From: Syngnathus acus | Taxonomy: Eukaryota > Chordata > Actinopteri > Syngnathiformes > Syngnathidae | Direction: 5' to 3' | Assembly: GCF_901709675.1 (NCBI RefSeq) | Contig: NC_051108.1 | Coordinates: 3,880,631 to 3,944,630, forward strand | DNA length: 64,000 bases | Shown here: positions 1 through 12,215 of the stretch, piece by piece | Position numbering within the stretch: the first letter of the stretch is position 1 | How the letters are laid out: the number at the start of each line of letters is the position of its first letter | Translations under genes and position numbers: made by a program | The notes under the pieces: model-generated | Told to the model about the DNA's origin: nothing | The model's input: only the letters and a program-made list of their open reading frames with translations | Databases searched by the model: none

Positions 1-562
1 GCACGGTCTATATTTTAATCTGCTGCACTGCCAAGGTTTGGTGATAAATGACTCACCTGATAGCTCTGATGAAATCAGCAAGCTTGCAAGGCAAACGTAC
101 TGCTGTTTCGCTCGAAGGGTTGGAAGGTTTGTGGCTGTGAAACAATTTTGGGCTGTTTAGAGAGTGTGTGTGCTTTGAGACAAAAATGATGGAGTCATGT
201 GTTCTTTGCTCAATGCAAGGTCCATAAAAGTATAGTTGGATAAGTTTGGTGTTAGAACTCAGCCCAAACACTCCAACAAAAAACAGTGGCTCGAACTACA
301 AGACATTCTTATCCAACATCAGTGACCTCTGACTTCAAAATCATGTGTAAAATCTTACCACAAAAGTGGAGGCTGTTTATGATTAGGATCAACCCTAAAT
401 TCCACTTTGCCCTTGTTTTTATTTGAGCTTTATTGTGCCAAAAGAAAATGGACCTGTCAAGGTTAATGCTGGGTTGAACACAAGCTTCCAGGTAAAGCGT
501 GGGAGATTAAACCAAAGGCTACAACTGAGGCAAAGAAAGAAATTGGAATATATACGTATATA
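1..562. other. No gene seen
   Basis: Non-coding AT-rich sequence. Short open frames lack start context, splice partners or recognisable protein features. Confidence 0.6.
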
Positions 563-564
563 TA

Positions 565-806
565 CCGTATTTTCCGCACTATAAGGCGCACCTAAAAACC
601 TCAAATTTTCTCAAAAACCGACAGCGCGCCTTATAATCAGGTGCGCCTTATATATGGACCAGTATTGAGCCACTACAGCAGGCGTGTCCAAAGTCCGGCC
701 CGCAGGCCAAATGTATATATCTTATATATGGACAAAGTTTTAAAATGGGCCATTCATTGAAGGTGCACCTTATAATCCGGTGCGCCTTATAGTGCGGAAA
801 ATACGG
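565..806. mobile_element. Palindromic MITE, CCGTATTTTCCGCAC family, copy 1 (hAT-end core)
   Basis: Both ends are inverted copies of CCGTATTTTCCGCACTATAA, and TA flanks each side (563-564 and 807-808). Inside, the motif ATAAGGCGCACC recurs on both arms. The core holds CAGGCGTGTCCAAAGTCC followed by a GC-rich palindrome. The element runs in the reverse sense, taking the TTCAATGAATGGCCC arm as the left end. The TA target and inverted ends suggest a Tc1/mariner-like mover; no transposase is present. Confidence 0.9.
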
Positions 807-808
807 TA

Positions 809-2264
809 TATATATAGTTTGGAATTATAGTTGACAAAGGAAAAGGAGCTGAATGGCCTCATAAGTATTTTAGGACTGAGTGTATTCTTTCAAGCTAGAT
901 TTTCTTTTAAACTGAGGCATATGCTTTAATGGAAAGGCCACAAGAAGACTGATAACCTTCTCCAGTATTCCACACATAATCTATCTGCCAAGACATTTTG
1001 TCTGCATTTTATGTTCTCTCCAGCCTTTGATAGGAAAGTGTCCTTTCGAAAGAAGTACATGTATTCATTTCAGCTCAAAGGTAGTGAGTGAATGGATGAA
1101 GGTCACGCCTGTTGGGAACAAACATTTAAAAGCACTGAACAAGTGTGTATGGTGGATTTGTGCATGTGTGTGTTGCTTGTAAATGTCTATAGTGGCAGAA
1201 GGGCATAATATATAACTGATGTTGTCTGGCATGTCAATAAATTATATTTTCACCCTATCCATCAAACAACGCTGACGGCAACATATGCACACTTTTATCA
1301 CTTACGAGTTATTAGAGATGCACAAACACACACACGGATACATGCATAGTATTATATTGACGAGAACACAAACACATGGGTCATCGACCTTGCACACATC
1401 TACTGATCTGCAGTGCTTCGATAATTTTACACAGCTGGAGAAAACATGAATTGTAGCACGATTAGCAACAAGTATAAAATGGTTGGAGACTAAATTATTT
1501 GGCAGTTTTTGTGTTTTCGGTAACCATGGCAGACCTTGTTTGCCCAAAAGGTGATTTTGGTAAATTTGATCAAGGTCCATTATCGCATCTGTGATAAGCC
1601 ATGTGGGAACGGAGCTTCTGAGTTTTGTGAGGCTCATCATGCCAGTACGTACATCGATTCCCAACCTATTACGTTCTGATGGGGTCCCTCATGTTTCTCA
1701 CTTTTTGATCAAATTCTGACACATTTTTCACACTCTCTCTAGTCTTCCTACAAATGGTCACACCGGGCAGGATTGGAGCACGTTTGCGGCCACAGCAGAC
1801 TCTAATGACGCTACTTGAACATATTATATAAAACCACCAAAGGCCTTTTCTTCACCGTCAGTAAGGAACTCCTTCGTTGCACACTTTCTCAGTCTCTCTC
1901 ATTGTCGCTGTGGTAAAAGATTTATCGCCACTGGTCATTTAAAGTTGCGTTTGAAAATGCAGTATGAGTGCGCTCCGGTTCACTCTGACTGTGTTTCGGC
2001 GTGCTCTAGGCGCTCCAACTGGGGACACGGCACGCTCAGAGCATCAGGCAGTACAGATGGAAACAGTTAATGGCAGGGGAGCACGTTCTGCTTCTCTGAA
2101 CACACGCTTAATTTCCGAACGCACCCCAAGCTTCCCACTGAACTCCGAGTGTCACTTTCAATGCACTATTCACACTGATGTTGAGTGGCTGCTAATAGTT
2201 TTTGATTGACAAGCATTTTCATCTCATAATGTATTTAAATGAACATTTAAGGGTTTAAAGAGTG
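809..2264. other. No gene seen; moderately GC-rich patch at 1740-2210
   Basis: A TATATAAAA motif at 1825 precedes an 81-codon frame at 1964-2209, but the peptide shows no domain. The stretch lies beside a transposon end, so it may be transposon interior. Confidence 0.5.
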
Positions 2265-2299
2265 GGGAAAAATAGTGACTTATAGTTCAGAAATTACGG
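2265..2299. mobile_element. Terminal fragment of a related element (CCGCTACTTTTT type)
   Basis: Read on the minus strand, the sequence begins CCGTAATTTCTGAACTATAA and continues GTCACTATTTTT. This matches the end of the element at 40618-40891. It is a lone decayed end, 17 bp from MITE copy 2. Confidence 0.55.
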
Positions 2300-2316
2300 A
2301 AATACAACATTCAGTA

Positions 2317-2603
2317 GCGTATTTTCCGCACTATAAGGCGCACCGGATTATAAGGCGCACCTTCAATGAATGGCCCATTTTGAAATTTTGTCCATATATA
2401 AGGCGCACTGGATTATAAGGCGCACCTTCAATGAATGGCCCATTTTAAAACTTTGTCCATATATAAGTCCATATATTTGGACACGCCTGCTGTAGTGGCT
2501 CAGTATTGGTCCATATATAAGGCGCACCGGGTTATAAGGCGCACTGTCGGCTTTTGAGAAAATTTGAGGTTTTTAGGTGCGCCTTATAGTGCGGAAAATA
2601 CGG
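2317..2603. mobile_element. Palindromic MITE, CCGTATTTTCCGCAC family, copy 2 (ladder duplication)
   Basis: TA-flanked inverted ends are present; the first base of the left end has changed to G. One arm has a 65-bp direct duplication, with units beginning at 2345 and 2410, that contains ATAAGGCGCACC and TTCAATGAATGGCCC. The hAT-like core is trimmed, keeping only GGACACGCCTGCTGTAGTGG. Forward sense. Confidence 0.9.
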
Positions 2604-4072
2604 TAATTCTGGGTATGACTAAACTTAATTCAGGCAGATTTGAAACACGTGGAATGTTCGGAAGTTCGAAGGTGAAACTGTGTTTGGTGTAAGGAAGGGA
2701 ATCCAACCAGAAAATATTTGCTACAATAGTAAATTACAATATCTTGGTGATAAAGACAGTTTATTTTGAAAAGGTGTTGGAAAAGAAGATAATTAAGAAA
2801 CATAGAGCAAAGGTTATGAAAACTTTGACGTGGTGTCGCAAAACATTAAATAAGTTTTTCGATTGACTTGCGATTGAATGATTATTATAGCAGCTGACAT
2901 TTTGCGGATGAATTTGGTTATTAATGTATGCATAGTATTTTGCAATAAAGGTGAAAAGAAAAATCAATAAAGTCTGAGGTTATATCCGTCTGCAGATTAA
3001 ATCATTTCCCGCATTAGATAATGCCCATCTGTTGTTACACTTGCTATTACAGGCAAAACTACTCCCACAGCCCTGCTGACATTATTACTCTATCTATAGG
3101 AGTCTACTTCCAAATGTCAGCCACATGCCCTGAGGAATGTCATACAACCTCAGTCCGAATATTAGATGAGGAGGAAAGCGGCGGCGGCGGCGGCATTGAA
3201 TCTGTGCTCCGTTATTAAAGACCAGACTGGATTCAGACAGAACGTATTCAGTGTTTATAGCCAGAGAATTGCCACTATGGCCCAAAACCATCTGCAGCTT
3301 TTATTTCTATTTTCTAAAATAAAGTGCGATATTGCTTTTGCCATTTTTTGACGCTTATGTAGTTTGTACTCTTGAAGGTTTTTCAACCCAAGTTCTTAAT
3401 GCCTCACATATGCAATTCACAGCTGCTTTGCTCATCGAAGGCAATAATATTTTCCAAGGCTAACAGCTTTTCATCCATTACACCTCCCTGCATGATTTGC
3501 TCGATATAGTCTCTTTGCGAGCCATTTTGCAAGATATATTGATCATCAGTGATACACAATGTTGCTTTTTGCTGTAATGGTCATTCTGTGAATTGCGGGG
3601 CTATTTTAGGGCTTTGTTTGGGTTTGGAAGCTCAAAACATTTTACTATTCGCAGCAAATACCCATTTTAACTCAAAACACACAAATAAGGAGGAGGAGTA
3701 GAGTATACATTGTGATTTTTATCATCTTTAGTCAATATTAATTTTACATAAAGAGGTAAATATGACGATATTTTTCAAATATGCCGTTTGAATGACGATA
3801 TAAAGGAATATTCAATTCAGTATAAAAAAAATTGTAAAGCTCACATTATGTCCTTAAGTCAATACTGTTGCAATATTGTATAATAATATATATTTTAAAA
3901 ATATATATGTACATTCATTTCAGAGGAGTGGCTGAAAAATTCCGTTTCTAAAAAAATGACCTATTTTTTTCTTTCTTTTTTTTCCTGAAAACATGAAAAA
4001 TTTAACCAAATACCAATTATATTACATTTACTAATAATTTAATTTGTTTTAGGCAAGAAATAAATGCTATTA
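2604..4072. other. No gene seen
   Basis: AT-rich spacer. A GGC trinucleotide run at 3180-3194 makes spurious alanine-rich frames. Confidence 0.6.
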
Positions 4073-4074
4073 TA

Positions 4075-4286
4075 CAGGACTGTCTCAGAAAATTAGAATA
4101 TTGTGATAAAGTTCTCGATTTTCTGTAATGCAATCAAAAAACGAAAAATTAAATTAAGAAAAGGCTTGCAATATTTCAGTTGATTTGTAATGAATCCAGA
4201 ATGTATGACATTTTTGTTTTTTTTAATTGCATTACAGAAAGTAAAAAAACTTGATCACAATATTCAAATTTTCTGAGACAGTCCTG
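4075..4286. mobile_element. TA-flanked palindromic MITE (CAGGACTGTCTCAGAAAATT)
   Basis: The two halves are inverted copies over about 67 bases (CAGGACTGTCTCAGAAAATT at the left; its complement at the right). TA flanks both ends (4073-4074 and 4287-4288). Only about 75 bp of the centre is unpaired. The target suggests a Tc1/mariner-type mover. Confidence 0.85.
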
Positions 4287-5225
4287 TAATACATACACAG
4301 TTTGGGATTCTGTGATGTAAACTGGAATCAGCAGCACTTTGCAACCAATCACCTTCACCACAACGACATTAATGGATGTCACAGTAGGCACTGCATCTTT
4401 CTCTATTGACAGCAGCAAGCAGTGAGTCATGACCACACTCCCTCATTTGCTTCAAAATCTATTAGTCTACTCCGCCCAGTCGTTAGCAATTCATGTTTGA
4501 CCTGAACCAAATTCATCTTGTTGTGGGTGAACTTAGTCGAACTCAACACAGACTTATATGTCACTATTCCTTGATTATCTATCATCTATCTGTCTGTGTA
4601 ATTTCTCAGTATATAAAGAACAAGACTGCTGCGTTTGTACATTGACAAGCTATTAATCTTTCACTGGAGCTAAACTGTCCAGATCATATTTTATCATCTC
4701 ATGGTACCTGGTATAAATACAACCACATCCCTTAAATGGGTCTCAAAGTCATAAATAATTGAAATATATTTTGCGGTGAGGATAAAGGAAGGAATATTAT
4801 TCATAAAATGGTACATATGCATGAAATTGGAGGGTCATTTTATACAGGGAAACTGTTCGGCTTGCCAATTCTGGAATTGTGTGATATGCTGACACCATCT
4901 TCATAATATGTGAAAAAGTGGACAGATGGACCCCCGGTCTCGACAGCCCCCTTATTAAACCCTTCCTTGTACCATTGACCCTGTGGGGCCAAGAGGACTC
5001 TATAATGACTTTGCTAGTTTATGCAGCACGCCTCGTTGCCATTTATCAATGATGGCATTTCATATCATGTGCACAATCTGTCTGTATCCATAATCATTTG
5101 GCGTTTTTCCGAATCATGCTCTGCAGGGGTTGCAACATCTGTTAAGAGCGGGAAGATGTCGCTGGAGAGGTCAGAATGCTTGACATCTGGGGAGGATAAA
5201 TTATTGAGGAAATACAATGAAGTTT

Positions 5226-5318
5226 TAAATATAAATATAAAATATAAATAAAATAAATAAATGAATAAATAAATACATGAATAAATACATAAATAAGTAA
5301 ATAAATAAATAAATAAAA
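5226..5318. repeat. (AAAT)n-type imperfect microsatellite
   Basis: Repeats of AAAT/AATA with ATGAAT and ATACAT interruptions. Short reading frames through it are not genes. Confidence 0.9.
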
Positions 5319-6137
5319 CTGCCAGGGTACAGTGCATTACACAATGAGAGATAAAATCTACACAGAAAAAAAAAAATTGCAAGTGGGAAAATATGCACGC
5401 GTTACCAAGATAGTCTGCATATATATATTCTTGATAGAGCAGCGTGAGCAAGATGCAATGTAATAGCATAATGATATTAATGAGGGATCATTCATCATGC
5501 AGACTCATCACTTAAGTTGATGAATCCGGGCAATTTAACGAAGAGTCTCAAGTGGAACACGCTGTGCCGCCAAGCTAACCTTTGAATCTATTATAAAGAA
5601 TATCTGCACTGAAAACGAGAGAGACTAATATGACAATGCCGGATATTTACTGCTCCTAGTAAGCCCCGAAAAATAAAGCCGTATATACTGTCGATGTAAT
5701 ATTGATGGAATTAAAATATTCCCTTCTATAAACCTTTCTCCAATATTGTAAAGTAGTAAATTGTGATAGAGAAATTGTAAATTGTTTATAGAAAGAAAGT
5801 AGTTCAGGCATCACCATTTTAAAGCATTATTAGACATAAAGCTTAAACTATAATGGAAGCATCTATGCAGAAAATAAGAACATGTGCCTATCAAAGACAA
5901 AAGGGGAAATTCAACATTGTTTGGCCCTTGGCAATCAAGTCAAGCAAACAAGCAATTCGTCCATGAAAAGCATTTGTTAGTAAGTCAGCTGTAGGAATAA
6001 AGTCTTTCACTGTTGTGATGCGAATTCGTTTGAAAAAAACTTTTTAAAATAAGAAGTATCTTATGCTTTCACCCGTTAGAAATTGGTTTGTCTTTCTATT
6101 ATTTTCTTTTGTACATAAATACATTTTAAAGCATCCA

Positions 6138-6258
6138 AATTTATTTATTTATTTGTTTGTCTTTTGTATTTACTTAGTTATACATTCAATGATCTATATT
6201 TATTTATTTGTCTTTTTTATTTACTTATTTATTCATTCAATTTTATTTATTTATTCAA
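6138..6258. repeat. (TTTA)n-type repeat with internal duplication
   Basis: The TTTATTTATTTGT ... TATTTACTTA ... TTCAAT order occurs twice, about 58 bp apart. It is a locally duplicated low-complexity tract. Confidence 0.8.
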
Positions 6259-6862
6259 AAAGGGGATTTACTACTTGTCTATCAATGTCCAATTGCCTCC
6301 AGTAACTCTGATAAAACAATCAGGTAATTAAATCGTGCGATTAAGCCTTTCCAGAGTCTTGCGGCTCTCCCCAATTTCCTGACTTAGTATACAAGTATGA
6401 ATAGAAATCCAAGAAAGTATCAGTCATCAAATTAGGATCAGAAATTACTGCCCTGGATGTCGACTTTATCCTGGGAATTAAAAACACCTCTTATAAAATA
6501 TATAAAAATTAAATATATATATATATAAATATATAGAAAAAATATATAGAAAATCTGCTACACTCAAGGACATTTATACTTTTTAACATTGAAGTCCATA
6601 TTTTTAAATATCTGTTTTTAACGTTCTCCTCAGCTGCTTTCATTCCATCCTCCAGCACTTACTTTGAGCTCAGACAAAAGGCATGAAGAAATGGAAAAAC
6701 AAAAAGCCCAAATCAAAGGCGGCTGATGTTTTTATTGTACATTAGGTGTGCTGACAACTTACTGGCACTGTGTGACGACAATGAAATCCTTTTCTCTTCA
6801 TGGAGCTCTCAGCACATCCGTTTCAGCAGTCACTCTTATCTCAGTTAGTGTTTTTACCTGCT

Positions 6863-6971
<109 letters not shown>

Positions 6972-7494
6972 CAGCCTTTATTTCTACTATACTCACTGAT
7001 TCCTGCAATAGCGGTGGGCGTGCTATGACACCCATTAGTCCCGATATTCCGGTGTTGAGTGGGGACGATGAGAAATGGATTGGTGGTGAAGAGGCTTGTG
7101 CATGCCTTGCTGATAAGTCTCTATGCGTGTGAATGCAAGTATGTGGGCGAGCGAAGAATAAGTGTTCGATTTAATGGACAGTTGTTAAGTGTGTGTGTGT
7201 CAAACTGAGGTACACGAAGCAAGGCTGAAAATGATCAAGCAGATAAGTTAATGGGTGTGTCGTAGAAAGTAGCACATTTGCATTTAATTTGCACGTTATT
7301 TACCTGTGAGTTGGTCGGCTTAAATGAAGGAAATGAGAGGTAGAACCACGCAGGGAAAATAAATGGACTTTTGATGACAAATAGTTTGCATATATGCGAG
7401 CTGAATGAGGTCACATTGCAAAAAATCGTTTCCGATATAGGACCATTTATGGAAGCGAATTAGGTTGGATTTGAAAAAGTTGAATAAACAAATA

Positions 7495-7708
7495 CCGTAT
7501 TTTCCGCACTATAAGGCGCACCGGATTATAAGGCGCACCTTCAATGAATGGCCCATTTTAAAACTTTGTCCATATATAAGTCCATATATTTGGACACGCC
7601 TGCCGTAGTGGCTCAATATTGGTCCATATATAAGGCGCACCTGATTATAAGGCGGCTTTTGAGAAGATTTGAGGTTTTTAGGTGCGCCTTATAGTGCGGA
7701 AAATACAG
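7495..7708. mobile_element. Palindromic MITE, CCGTATTTTCCGCAC family, copy 3 (trimmed core)
   Basis: The ends are inverted with TA flanks. The core is trimmed as in copy 2. An 8-base gap removes the GCGCACTGT segment of the right arm seen in the other copies. Forward sense. Confidence 0.9.
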
Positions 7709-10700
7709 TAATCGGAATTTAGCTGTTCAAAAAACATAAGGTCGCTTACGGGCAAACAAAAAAATGTGTCGTATTTACCTGCAGTGTGAACCAAACTTGT
7801 TGCTAGGCAGAATTCATAGGCATTTTGCCTATTAAAAAAAATAGTTGCCAAATACAAATCATACTGACTGGGGGCATATAGGGAAGGAACATGAAGAAAA
7901 ACAGATCCACACTAAATAAATTACTCTAAAAACAGACACAAGTTTTATTTAGCAACGTTGATATGCAAAAAAAAAAGAAAAACTTGGTGAGGTAAAGAAA
8001 CTCCAATTTTGAATGACCACTGGTATAGGGAACCCAATGTTGGTATAACACCAAAAAAAAATCATCAAACATGTAAACAGGATGACTGTATCCCCTAAGT
8101 ACCTCCTGTAAACAATCCAATGCAAGTATAGCGTTATTCAAGCCAACAGTTAGGTAATTGCTCTCCATGTAAACATAGCCTGTGATGAAACTTGTTGCTT
8201 TGGGGTATATTAACTATGTTATGCTTGGCCTTCAAAAGCAGCATGTATGTCAAGTCGGTGCTTGTATATGATTCCCTTAGGCTTGGTGGGCTCCGACCAA
8301 AAATATGGCCTGATTCATAATTTATACACGAAAGGTGCCAGATGAAAAGTTAAGACGACATGAATCCACAGTCCATTGCAAATGTTATATTATTCCCTTC
8401 AACTGATGAATGGGTCAGTAAGCTTGAATAAGCTTCATGGCAGCGAGTCTTGATGAAAGTTTGGAGTCTTACAGTCGCTGTATTTGTGTGCCAACCCTAC
8501 ATGATACAGATTTATCATTTTTCAAAACTTTTTGGGAGGACCGTGTGAGTGTCCTATAAATTTTGACCACTTTTGCGTGCTTTCTGCTTTTATTGTAACT
8601 TTTTCCCACTGCTGATGAGAAGCTGGCTCGAAATGCCCCTCGCCCCCCCCGCCACTTCCCAAAAGGACATCCAGCCACACAATAGCATTTGATGGATGGC
8701 TGGACTAAAAAGTCTAATTACACCACGCAAAAGCTGTCCTCATTCAAATGTTCCTCCAAAAATTTTTGCTCGTCACACCGTTACTATTATTTGCCGAGAC
8801 CTTGTGCGCCAAGATTCTTTCTACGCCCCTGCCGAAAAGTATTTCAATATGGTGAGGCCCCTGATTTTTACTTTTGAACAAAATATGGCGCCATTTAAAA
8901 AAAAAAAATTGTTCATCTTCTGCTCCATACATGTTGATTGATACATGACTCACATGTGCTTGCTATGGAGACAAAGAACTTTTTTGCTATGTCTAAAGTT
9001 TCTCGAGAACGAGAGAGAGAGCACGGCACTCAGGTGGCGGCACATATGTGTCTCCACCGGGAGAGTGTTGAGTCTGAAGTGCTAAGAGCTTCTCCTCCTC
9101 ATTTGTCCCTCATTTATCACTCCTTACAGCAATGGAATGTTCCCCTCTGCTTTCAGACACATCTACCAGCTCCATAATCCACCGCTCTGATGGATTGAGA
9201 GCTCACTAAGTGTGTGTGTCCTTTTGGGTAGGCCATTGCCATCTCTTAGGCTTTGCACATTTTTTTGAAATTTATGTCAATGTCTGTGCATTAATCTGCT
9301 CTCTCACTCACACACACAAAGGCTTCTCTGTTGCTCTTGGAAAATGTATCACAGTTTCGAGCCGAGGACGTGACAGGACAGGTGTGAAAGGCTGGTGGCA
9401 CCGTCTGACATGGGGGATAATGTAAACAACCGAGAATGGGATTCATATCACAGCAAGTGATTTAAGAGAGGGCTTTAGAGTTGGGAGAGGTCGCTGAAAC
9501 TCGATCTGTGGGACAATCAAGACTCACTTTGGTTTTTCCTTTTTTAACTGAGATTCTCATGGGCTCCATTCATGTAACATAACAAGCTTGATTATTGACA
9601 ATGGAACATAAAGTGATGTGTACTCGGAATTCAATGATGAAATTTCCTTCTGTAGCATAGCGCGGTAAATTGTTGTCATAACATGAAATATGGTAACTGG
9701 AAACTCGGTAATGTTCAGTAGACCTCTGCCAAAACAAACATGTCCTAATTTGGATTAGTACCAGAAACGCAACTCCTACATGTTAAGTTTCATACGTGAA
9801 TTTTTTTCCATTAGTGGAATCATTCAGAGAGTCGTGACATAAAACAGGTCACATTTTTATTTGAATGGTGGCATTATTGTTTGTCTTGTTGGGGGAAAAA
9901 AAATATTTCCAAATATTTTATGCGTAATGTCTTTATTGATGTGGAGTTTATTTACAACAACTCCGATAAAAACGTTACCGCCATTATTGGCCACTTCATC
10001 ATCTGCATTGTAGCAAAGAGTGGCAAATTTTATGATTCAGTTTATGAAATAAATGTTCCATTTTCGACATCTTTTGTAGTTTCTGATTCATCCATTCCCC
10101 GCCATCTGCACTCAGCCGATAAATCCACCTCAGTGGTTCTCCATCTCTAGTGAACTCGCCTTCTATGTATTCATTAAGGACAAACTCACCGTGTTCTCTG
10201 CTCCATTGTGTTTGTGCTTTCAAGTGTTTAGTACTTCTGCAAGATTGAAGTTTACTACCGCTGCTTTGTTTGTTTCTCCTGTTTCCTTCTGCTTCAATTT
10301 GCTCTCAGCTAACTGTCTTAATTTCCAAAATGTTGAATTTTCCATTTATAGTCGCAAATATTTTTTCTCCTGGCAAGGGTTTTATTAAAGGCTTTTTTAG
10401 GGATGTGAATAATTAGGAATGTGGCTCTCATGAAACAAATAATTTTTTAATAATGGAAGAAAAATAATTACAATAGCTGCAACTTTCTTTTAAAAAATAT
10501 TTTTGTTTCTCATTTAAATGTACTAAATCTTTTTTTTTCATTCAGTCAAAAAAGCAGACTTTATTGGACAGTGTTATGTAGGTCACTAACGGTCTGTGCT
10601 CTCCATCTTTATTTTTACATAAAACAAAAGATGATTCTGGAGGACTCCTTGTTGAACCAACAAGAAAAAGCAAAGCAATCTTACCTTGATGAATCTCCCG

Positions 10701-11875
10701 GGCTTGCTGGGTCATCTGTTTGAACTGACAGAGCAAAAGGGCACGAGGATTAGTCACTTATTAAGTAGGAGAAGTTGCTCTTTAATCACTCAGCATTGGG
10801 TTGGAGATGGAAGATGTTGCTATGCACCACTGTTGCTACTTCCAAACGTGTCCTAAATGTGCCTTCTGAAAGAAAAAAAAATCAAGGATAATACAAAATA
10901 GAAAATATATTAAAATTTTAAAGGTCTTAAATATTCATTATTAGGGTTTTTCTTTAATGAGTAGAATACCCACCTTAGCTGGTCAAAGATTATACGCATC
11001 TGATTATCTTCACAGGGTCGTATTTTAGAAAAGCTGTGAAATTATGACCTAGAAAAGGCGAAAGGGAGCAAGAAGACACAAAACAACATGAAAAGAGCTC
11101 GTTATTTTTTTCCTACGCAACCTCTATTGTGGCCTCTCGGCATTCATGTGCGCTTCCGATTGGTCCTTTTTGCAAGTGAGTTCCTCCCACATATTTCCCA
11201 TCTGGTGAATGTTTCAAAACATCTCATTACCAAGAAGAAGACAAATAAAAAAATGTGGCACTTAAGGACATTAAGATACCTCGTGTTTTGGAGAACATGC
11301 GGTGGCGGATATGTCATATTTTCTTAATTGGGTGTAATGGGGATTGCCACACTCGATGTTATGACAGAGGAATTGTCTTAAGTTCCTATGCATGGCACTA
11401 CAATGAACTCTCATCTGCAGAAATATAATTTATCTTTTGAAATGTCATCTGTCATCGCATATTAAATACAATGGTTTCCCCTCACACAACCACAATTGAA
11501 TAGAACTAAGCCTTTACAATGCTCTCCTGCCATTCGCAAGGATAGTGACCGAACCCTGCTGACATAAAAATTGAAAACCTGCAAATAATAAAAGCGTTTA
11601 TAATTGCCTGCAGATGCATTATGATTGCGCCAAGGCACTACACAATGACGTTAACAACTTCTTGGCAACAATATGCCACAAAATGGTGCCTGAGTAATAC
11701 TTTGATCTTTGGATATTGCTTTGGCCTAAGCGTTAAAATAACAAAACAATGTTTGACAACCAATAAAAGGTTACCACTATCAAGCCTCAAATGGATTGTA
11801 TCACTCGTCAAATCGAACAACAATTTTTTATCCTTTTAGGTTGAGATTTTGATTCTTCCAATTCTGTTTTTGATC
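7709..11875. other. No firm gene seen
   Basis: The only lead is the minus-strand acceptor and poly(A) arrangement at 10.54-10.72 kb. A C-rich run lies near 8643. Confidence 0.55.
10540..10724 (-). other. Candidate minus-strand terminal exon (unproven)
   Basis: On the minus strand a good acceptor (CCTTTTGCTCTGTCAG) opens at 10724. The frame FKQMTQQAREIHQG follows and stays open to about 10542. AATAAA occurs twice near the end, one within CCAATAAAGTC at 10559-10564 with a T-rich stretch after it. A consensus donor (CAAGGTAAGA at 10685) offers a 40-bp internal exon as the alternative. I recognise no family in the peptide and no partner exon nearby. It may be a non-coding RNA end, an exon of a distant gene, or chance. 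Confidence 0.22.
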
Positions 11876-11883
11876 AAATACAC

Positions 11884-12207
11884 CAGGGGTGTCAAACTAA
11901 TTTTTTTTGCGGGCCGCATTGTAGTCATAGCTTCTTTCGGAGTGCCATTATGACTGTCAACCCAAATAAATGTATGAGCACCTCATATTATATACAGTAA
12001 AAGCTACAAAACAAACTGACAAATAACTCGTTTTCAAATCAGATGAGTAAAAACTAGTCAAATATTTAAAAAAATTGATATTAAAAGTGAAGACAATTTG
12101 CAATTCTAGTAATGAGACGAATTTGATGCACAATTTGTCGTCGCGGGCCACATAAAATGATGTGGCGGAACGTATCTGGCCCCCGGGCCTTGTGTTTGAC
12201 ACTAGTG
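11884..12207. mobile_element. hAT-type MITE with 8-bp target duplication
   Basis: The left end CAGGGGTGTCAAACTAA is inverted at the right end (TGTTTGACACTAGTG). The direct duplication AAATACAC lies at 11876-11883 and 12208-12215. An 8-bp duplication with CA...TG ends is the hAT signature. The GC-rich subterminal CGGGCC motifs are typical of this widespread fish repeat. It does not encode a transposase. Confidence 0.92.
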
Positions 12208-12215
12208 AAATACAC

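Noticed and set aside
1825-2209. TATATAAAA followed by an 81-codon frame as a small gene
   Set aside because: The peptide has no features and the region adjoins a transposon end; a transposon interior is at least as likely.
2317-2603. CCATATATAAGG in the MITEs as serum response factor (CArG) sites
   Set aside because: The spacing between CC and GG is eight bases, not the six a CArG box requires.
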